From the NCBI GenBank assembly GCA_963822765.1, contig CAWGJL010000024.1, forward strand, positions 124,001 to 188,000: a DNA stretch of 64,000 nt. Reading direction: 5' to 3'. A program made the translations under genes and the position numbers. Every line of letters starts with the position of its first letter. Position 1 is the first letter of the stretch. A model generated the notes under the pieces. The model did no database searches. It worked only from the letters and a program-made list of their open reading frames with translations, and was not told the origin of the DNA. Positions 59,418 to 64,000 of this stretch are shown here, in pieces. The stretch is from Palsa-504 sp963822765. Its GTDB lineage: Bacteria > Actinomycetota > Actinomycetes > Streptosporangiales > Streptosporangiaceae.

Positions 59418-60787
59418 TCGAGGTGGACGTGGCCGTGATCGGGGGCGGCGTGGTCGGCTGCGCCGTCGCCCGTGAGCTGGCCGGCTATCAGGTCGGTGTG
59501 GCCCTCCTGGAAGCGGGCCGGGATGTCGGCGAGGGCACCAGCAAGGCGAACACCGCGATCCTGCACACCGGGTTCGACGCCACGCCCGGCTCGCTGGAGT
59601 CCGAACTGGTCGCGCGCGGCTACTCGCTGCTATCCGGGTACTCGGCCCTGGCCGGCATCCCGGTCGAGCGCACCGGAGCGGTCCTGGTCGCGTGGACCGG
59701 CGCCGACCTCGGCGCGCTGCCCGGGCTGCGCGAGCGAGCGGTCAAGAACGGCTACGACCGGTGCGAGCTCGTCGGCGCCGATGCCGTCTACGCGATGGCG
59801 CCCGCGCTGGCGCCGGGCGTGCTCGGCGGGCTCACCGTTCCGGACGAGTCGATCATCTGCCCGTGGACCACGACGCTGGCCTTCGCTACCGAGGCGAAGC
59901 AACGGGGCGCCCGGCTGCTGTTCGGTCATCGCGTCGCCGCCGTGCGCGTCGAGCCGGCGGCCACGGTCCTGGTCACCGCGGCGGGCCCGATCCGGGCCCG
60001 GTGGGTGGTGAACGCCGCCGGGCTGCACGGCGACGTGGTCGACGAGCTGTACGGCTTGCGCCGTTTCACGGTCATCCCGCGGCGCGGCGAGCTGCTGGTC
60101 TTCGACAAGCTCGCGCGTCCCCTGGCCGACAAGATCATCCTGCCGGTGCCCACCGCGGCCGGCAAGGGCGTGCTGGTCAGCCCCACCATCTACGGCAACG
60201 TCCTGCTGGGCCCGACGGCCGAGAACCTCACCGACCCCGGCGACACGTCGACCTCCGCCCGGGGCCTGGCGTTCCTGCTGGCCAGGGGCCGGGCGATCAT
60301 GCCGTCGCTGCTGTCCGAAGAGGTCACCGCCTGCTACGCGGGCCTGCGCGCGGCCACTGACCGGCCCGATTACGTGGTGGAGATCGACCGCGCCCGGCGT
60401 TACCTGCTGCTCGGCGGGATCCGCTCCACAGGCCTGACCGCGTCGATGGCCCTGGCCGAGCGCGCCCGCGTGCTGCTCGGCGACGCGGGGCTGGCGCTCA
60501 AGCCCCGCGACGACCTGCCCGAGCCGCCGCGGATGCCGAACATCGGCGAGGCCCGCCCCCGGCCCTACCAGAGCGACGCCCGGATCGCCGCCGACCCCGA
60601 GTACGGGACGATCGTCTGCTTTTGCGAGCGGGTCAGCCGGGGCGAGATCCGCGACGCCCTGGCCTCGCCAGTCCCGCCCTGCGACCTGGACGGACTGCGC
60701 CGCCGCACCCGCGCCGGGATGGGCCGCTGCCAGGGTTTCTACTGCCGCGCCGAGGTCAGCGCGTTGCTCCGGCAGGCGGCCCGGTGA
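59414..60787 (+). CDS. GlpA-like FAD-dependent oxidoreductase with [2Fe-2S] domain
   Basis: The 457-residue protein has a DAO-type FAD domain (VAVIGGGVVGCAVARELAGY, WVVNAAGLHGD, LGGIRSTGLTASMALAE). The C-terminal BFD-like domain has CFCERVSRGEIRDAL and GMGRCQGFYC, giving four Cys for a [2Fe-2S] cluster. This architecture matches GlpA-type dehydrogenases of polyols or glycerol-3-phosphate in anaerobes and some actinobacteria. ATG at 59414 overlaps deoR. It forms an operon with the next FAD enzyme. Confidence 0.88.
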   Translation: MIEVDVAVIGGGVVGCAVARELAGYQVGVALLEAGRDVGEGTSKANTAILHTGFDATPGSLESELVARGYSLLSGYSALAGIPVERTGAVLVAWTGADLGALPGLRERAVKNGYDRCELVGADAVYAMAPALAPGVLGGLTVPDESIICPWTTTLAFATEAKQRGARLLFGHRVAAVRVEPAATVLVTAAGPIRARWVVNAAGLHGDVVDELYGLRRFTVIPRRGELLVFDKLARPLADKIILPVPTAAGKGVLVSPTIYGNVLLGPTAENLTDPGDTSTSARGLAFLLARGRAIMPSLLSEEVTACYAGLRAATDRPDYVVEIDRARRYLLLGGIRSTGLTASMALAERARVLLGDAGLALKPRDDLPEPPRMPNIGEARPRPYQSDARIAADPEYGTIVCFCERVSRGEIRDALASPVPPCDLDGLRRRTRAGMGRCQGFYCRAEVSALLRQAAR

Positions 60788-62145
60788 CCAGCCCGCCGGC
60801 CAAGCGCGCCGAAGGGCCGGCGGCGGGTCCCGCCGAGCGCGCCGAAGGGCCGGCGGCGGGTCCGCCCGCCGAGCGCGCCAACGTGGTCATCGTCGGCGCC
60901 GGCCCCGCCGGGCTCACTGCGGCGCGGTACCTGCGCGCCGCGGGCGTGCCCTCGGTGCTGGTCCTGGAGCGCGAGGCGCAGCCCGGCGGGATTCCCCGGC
61001 ACAGCGACCACCTGGGGTACGGGGTGCGCGACCTGCGGACCGTGCTGTCCGGCCCGGCCTACGCCCGGCGCCTGGCCGACCTGGCCGACGCGGCCGGAGC
61101 CGATATTCGCCTCGCCACCATGGTCACCGGCTGGGCCGGCGACCGCTCGCTGCTGGTCACCAGCCCGCGGGGGCGGCGCCGGATCGACGCCCGGGCAGTG
61201 GTGCTCGCCACCGGCGCCCGGGAACGGCCGCGCTCCGCGCGACTGGTCCCCGGTGATCGCCCGGACGGGGTCTTCACCACCGGCGAGCTGCAAAATCACG
61301 TGCACCTGCAGCATCAGCGGGCCGGCACCAGCGCGGTTATCGTGGGCGCGGAGCTGGTCAGCTGGTCCGCCGTCCTGACCCTGCGCGCCGCGGGCTGCCG
61401 GGCCGCGCTGATGACCACCGAGTACGGCCGGCCGGAGGCCTACGCGGCGGTCACCGCCGCGGGGCGGCTCGGGCTGCGCGTGCCGGTTGCCCGGCGGACC
61501 CGGGTGACCCGCGTGATCGGCCGGGACCGGGTCCGCGCGGTCGAGCTCGAGCACCTCGACAGCGGGAACCGGCGCAGGTTCGCCTGCGACACGGTGGTCT
61601 TCACCGGGAGCTGGATTCCCGACCACGAACTGGCCCGCCTGCGCGGCATCGAGATCGACCCCCAGCACCGGGGACCGGTCGTGGACTCCGCGCTGCGCAC
61701 CACCGCCGACGGCATCTTCGCCGCCGGCAACCTGCTCCACCCGGTCGACACCGCCGACGTCGCCGCCCTGGACGGCCGGCACGTGTCCGGGCCGGTGCGC
61801 CGCTACCTGGACCTGGACCTGGACCTGGACCAGGACCAGGACCAGGACCACCACCGGCCGCCCGGACCCGCCGTCCGGCTCCGCGCCGAACCGCCCTTCA
61901 CCTGGGTCGCCCCCGGGCTCATCCGCCCCGGTGAGATTCCCCCCGCCCGGGGTCACGCGTCACTGTGGGCCAGCGAGCACCGCCCCTTCCCGCGCATCAC
62001 CGTCCGCCAGGGCGGCCGCGTCATCGCCCAGCGCCGGCTCTCCTGGCCAGTCTCGCCCGGCCGCGTGACCCGGATCCCCTGGACCCTGTTCACCCAGGTC
62101 GACCCCACCGCCGGTGACGTCACGATCAGCCTCTCCGACCGGTGA
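60784..62145 (+). CDS. FAD/NAD(P)-dependent oxidoreductase
   Basis: The 453-residue protein has a pyridine-nucleotide-disulphide reductase-like fold: ANVVIVGAGPAGLTAARYLR, VLATGARERPRSARLV, AVIVGAELVSWSAVLTLR and GIFAAGNLLHPV. No redox-active CxxC is seen, as in HcnB/opine-oxidase-like subunits. The N-terminal 35 residues are a duplicated RAEGPAAGP unit, and an LDLDLDQDQDQD stretch near 345 comes from 6-bp DNA repeats. It overlaps the GlpA-like gene (GTGA) and probably forms a complex passing electrons through the [2Fe-2S] domain. Confidence 0.88.
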   Translation: MTSPPAKRAEGPAAGPAERAEGPAAGPPAERANVVIVGAGPAGLTAARYLRAAGVPSVLVLEREAQPGGIPRHSDHLGYGVRDLRTVLSGPAYARRLADLADAAGADIRLATMVTGWAGDRSLLVTSPRGRRRIDARAVVLATGARERPRSARLVPGDRPDGVFTTGELQNHVHLQHQRAGTSAVIVGAELVSWSAVLTLRAAGCRAALMTTEYGRPEAYAAVTAAGRLGLRVPVARRTRVTRVIGRDRVRAVELEHLDSGNRRRFACDTVVFTGSWIPDHELARLRGIEIDPQHRGPVVDSALRTTADGIFAAGNLLHPVDTADVAALDGRHVSGPVRRYLDLDLDLDQDQDQDHHRPPGPAVRLRAEPPFTWVAPGLIRPGEIPPARGHASLWASEHRPFPRITVRQGGRVIAQRRLSWPVSPGRVTRIPWTLFTQVDPTAGDVTISLSDR

Positions 62146-62171
62146 TCCCGCCCACCGTCCGCGCGCATCGC

Positions 62172-62227
62172 AACGACACCGATGTTCCATCGCTGCCGCC
62201 AGAGCGACACCGATGTTCCATCACTGC
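62172..62227. repeat. 25-bp direct repeat between convergent genes
   Basis: CGACACCGATGTTCCATC plus CTGCCG (one variable base) occurs at 62172-62196 and 62203-62227, 31 bp apart. No inverted partner was seen, and it precedes the 3' end of pepN. Confidence 0.7.
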
Positions 62228-62249
62228 CGTTGGCCAAGGGCCGAAACCG

Positions 62250-64000
62250 CTACCCCGCCTGCTGGTCGCGGGCCTGGCAGCGCAGGGCCCGGAGCACGTC
62301 GTCGCGCCCCTCGATGAGCAGGCGGCGCAGCGCGGCAGGCGGCTCCGCCCGGACGATGTAGTCGTCGGTGGCCTGGACCGTCTCTTCGGAGATCGCGCAC
62401 ATCAGGTAGGCGCCGCTGACGAAGTCCTGGGCCATCGCCGAGGACCAGTCCCGCCAGACGTCGCTCACCACCGCGAAGTAGTCGTCCCGGTACGGCTCGA
62501 TGAGCTCCGGGTGATCCAGGTCGACGAAGCCGGCCAGCGCGGCCCGGAACATCGCGATGGTCAGCTCGCCGCTGGCGAGCGTCCGCCAGGTCTCCCGCTT
62601 GGCTTCGGCCGTGGGGATCGCCGCGCGGCAGGTCGCCGCGTGCCGCTCGCCGGCGTCGGTCGCGTCCCGGGCCAGCTCGGCGTCGATCTCGGCCGGCCCG
62701 ACGCTCCCGGACCCGGAGGGGCTCGGCGCGCCGCGGCTGACCAGCCGCGCCAGCAGCGCCCAGCGCAGGTCGGTATCGACGGTCAGCCCGTCGAGCTGCA
62801 TCGAGCCGTCCAGCAGCGCGGCCAGCAGCGCGAGGTCGTCGGCGGAGGTGGCGACGCCCGCGAAGGCGCGCAGGTAGGCCAGCTGCTCGTCCGAGCCGGC
62901 CGGTGCCGTGCGGAGCAGATCGCGCAGCGTGCTGGCCACCATCGCCAGGCCGGTCTCCCGCCAGAGCGGGTCGGCGAACCGGCGCGCGGCCTGGCCCGCC
63001 TGGCGCAGCAGCGTCTGGACCACGCTGATGTCGGCCACCGAGGAGATGCCCGCCAGGACCAGCTTGACGTAATCCCGTGCCGCCATCTCGCCGTCGCGGC
63101 ACATGTCCCAGGCGGCCGTCCAGCACAGCGCGGCGGGCAGCGACTCGGTAAACAACCCGGTCGAGGAGTCGACCAGCGTCCGCAGCGAATGCTCGTCGAG
63201 CCGGATCTTGGCGTAGGTGAGGTCATCGTCGTTGACCAGGACCAGGTCCGGGCGCGGCTGCCCGGCCAGCTCCGGGATCACCGTGCGCGGCCCGGCCACG
63301 TCGGTCTCCACCCTCAGGCGGCGCGACAGGCCCGTCTCGGTCCGGTCGTACAGGCCGATCGCGATCCGGTGCGACCGCAGCAAGGGGTGGGTCGCGGCGG
63401 CTTCCTGTTCCACCGCGAACTCGGTGAACCGGCCCTCGGAATCGACCGCATACGACGGCCGCAGCGTGTTCACCCCGGCCGTCTGCAGCCATTCCTGTGA
63501 CCACGACGCCAGGTCCCGGCCCGACGTTTCCTCCAGGGCGGACAACAGGTCGGCCAGCGTCGCGTTGGCCCACGCGTGCGCGCCGAAGTACTTCCGCACC
63601 CCGGCCAGGAAGTTCTCCCGCCCGACGTAGGCCACCAGTTGCTTGAGCACCGACGCGCCCTTGGCATAGGTGATCCCGTCGAAATTGACCTCGACGGCGT
63701 GGATGTCCGGGATGTCGGCCGCGATCGGATGGGTGGACGGCAGCTGATCCTGCCGGTAGGCCCAGGACTTGTAGAGCTGCGCGAACGTCGTCCAGGCGGA
63801 CGTCCAGCGCGTCGCCTCGGCCTGCGCCAGCGTGCCAGCCCAGGTGGCGAACGACTCGTTCAGCCATAGGTCGTCCCACCAGCGCATCGTGACCAGATCG
63901 CCGAACCACATGTGCGCCATCTCGTGCAGGATGGTTTCGCCGCGCGCTTCCCGGGCGAAATCGGTGACCCGCGACCGGAAAATGTAAGCCTCCAGAAAAG
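62250..64000 (-). CDS. pepN: Aminopeptidase N (M1 family), 5' partial
   Basis: The visible 583 residues are the C-terminal two thirds of a PepN-type aminopeptidase. The zinc motif ILHEMAHMWFGDLVTM lies near 63900-63935, followed by the third ligand in LWLNESFATWAG. A long helical domain follows and ends RDQQAG. The GAMEN exopeptidase motif would lie beyond the window edge. It removes N-terminal residues from peptides in the cytoplasm. It is convergent with the FAD oxidoreductase operon. Confidence 0.94.
   Translation of the reverse strand, partial: FLEAYIFRSRVTDFAREARGETILHEMAHMWFGDLVTMRWWDDLWLNESFATWAGTLAQAEATRWTSAWTTFAQLYKSWAYRQDQLPSTHPIAADIPDIHAVEVNFDGITYAKGASVLKQLVAYVGRENFLAGVRKYFGAHAWANATLADLLSALEETSGRDLASWSQEWLQTAGVNTLRPSYAVDSEGRFTEFAVEQEAAATHPLLRSHRIAIGLYDRTETGLSRRLRVETDVAGPRTVIPELAGQPRPDLVLVNDDDLTYAKIRLDEHSLRTLVDSSTGLFTESLPAALCWTAAWDMCRDGEMAARDYVKLVLAGISSVADISVVQTLLRQAGQAARRFADPLWRETGLAMVASTLRDLLRTAPAGSDEQLAYLRAFAGVATSADDLALLAALLDGSMQLDGLTVDTDLRWALLARLVSRGAPSPSGSGSVGPAEIDAELARDATDAGERHAATCRAAIPTAEAKRETWRTLASGELTIAMFRAALAGFVDLDHPELIEPYRDDYFAVVSDVWRDWSSAMAQDFVSGAYLMCAISEETVQATDDYIVRAEPPAALRRLLIEGRDDVLRALRCQARDQQAG

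Overview
The window is a high-GC chromosomal segment from an actinomycete. Supporting signs are menaquinone synthesis (menA), a mycothiol-dependent isomerase fold, DUF397 and DUF2277 proteins, a fused Ada-AlkA repair enzyme, many GTG starts and frequent 4-nt ATGA/GTGA overlaps. A member of the Streptosporangiales or a relative is plausible, but the rank below class is inference.

Left part (1-28.7 kb) is mostly housekeeping: a permease with a frameshift, rpsO-pnp-M16 protease, dapB, a methylation-repair unit (alkA-ogt-mntP-lipoprotein), a PHP phosphatase, and an NfeD-SPFH pair flanked by two paralogous HTH proteins (one with collagen-like repeats, one with a C-terminal membrane anchor). Then come aquaporin-fumC, menA, ilvD-GNAT, a NERD protein, an amidase and an aldo/keto reductase. 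28.9-32.5 kb is one operon: ABC exporter, a small protein, a YtrA-type GntR regulator and a DUF1648 membrane protein.

32.9-35.1 kb is a graveyard of decayed genes: a two-component pair, VapBC whose operator dyad survives, and a frameshifted hemerythrin. 36.3-45.4 kb is the most interesting region. An ECF sigma factor with no adjacent anti-sigma diverges from a BlaI repressor and an M56 metalloprotease. They are followed by an unknown protein, an MpaB-type oxygenase, a UbiB kinase, a YceI protein, a membrane protein, an FtsH-like protease and a secreted repeat protein. Five promoters here share TGAAC-N17-CGTG exactly. In four of them the -10 is embedded in a conserved block with BlaI-like TAGTAG half-sites. 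I read this as a local ECF regulon gated by BlaI. Its gene content suggests maintenance of prenyl lipid, quinone or membrane, which is inference.

45.5-51.8 kb holds a frameshifted flippase-hydrolase fusion, then an MMPL exporter divergent from a two-component system with a tandem palindromic operator. 51.9-58 kb has an ECF sigma with a mycothiol-isomerase-like partner, several small enzymes and proS. 58.4-62.1 kb is a DeoR-controlled operon of two FAD oxidoreductases with a widely spaced inverted operator pair. The window ends inside a PepN-type aminopeptidase. Two traits recur: single-base frameshifts in recognisable genes, and in-frame short-repeat expansions in protein linkers.
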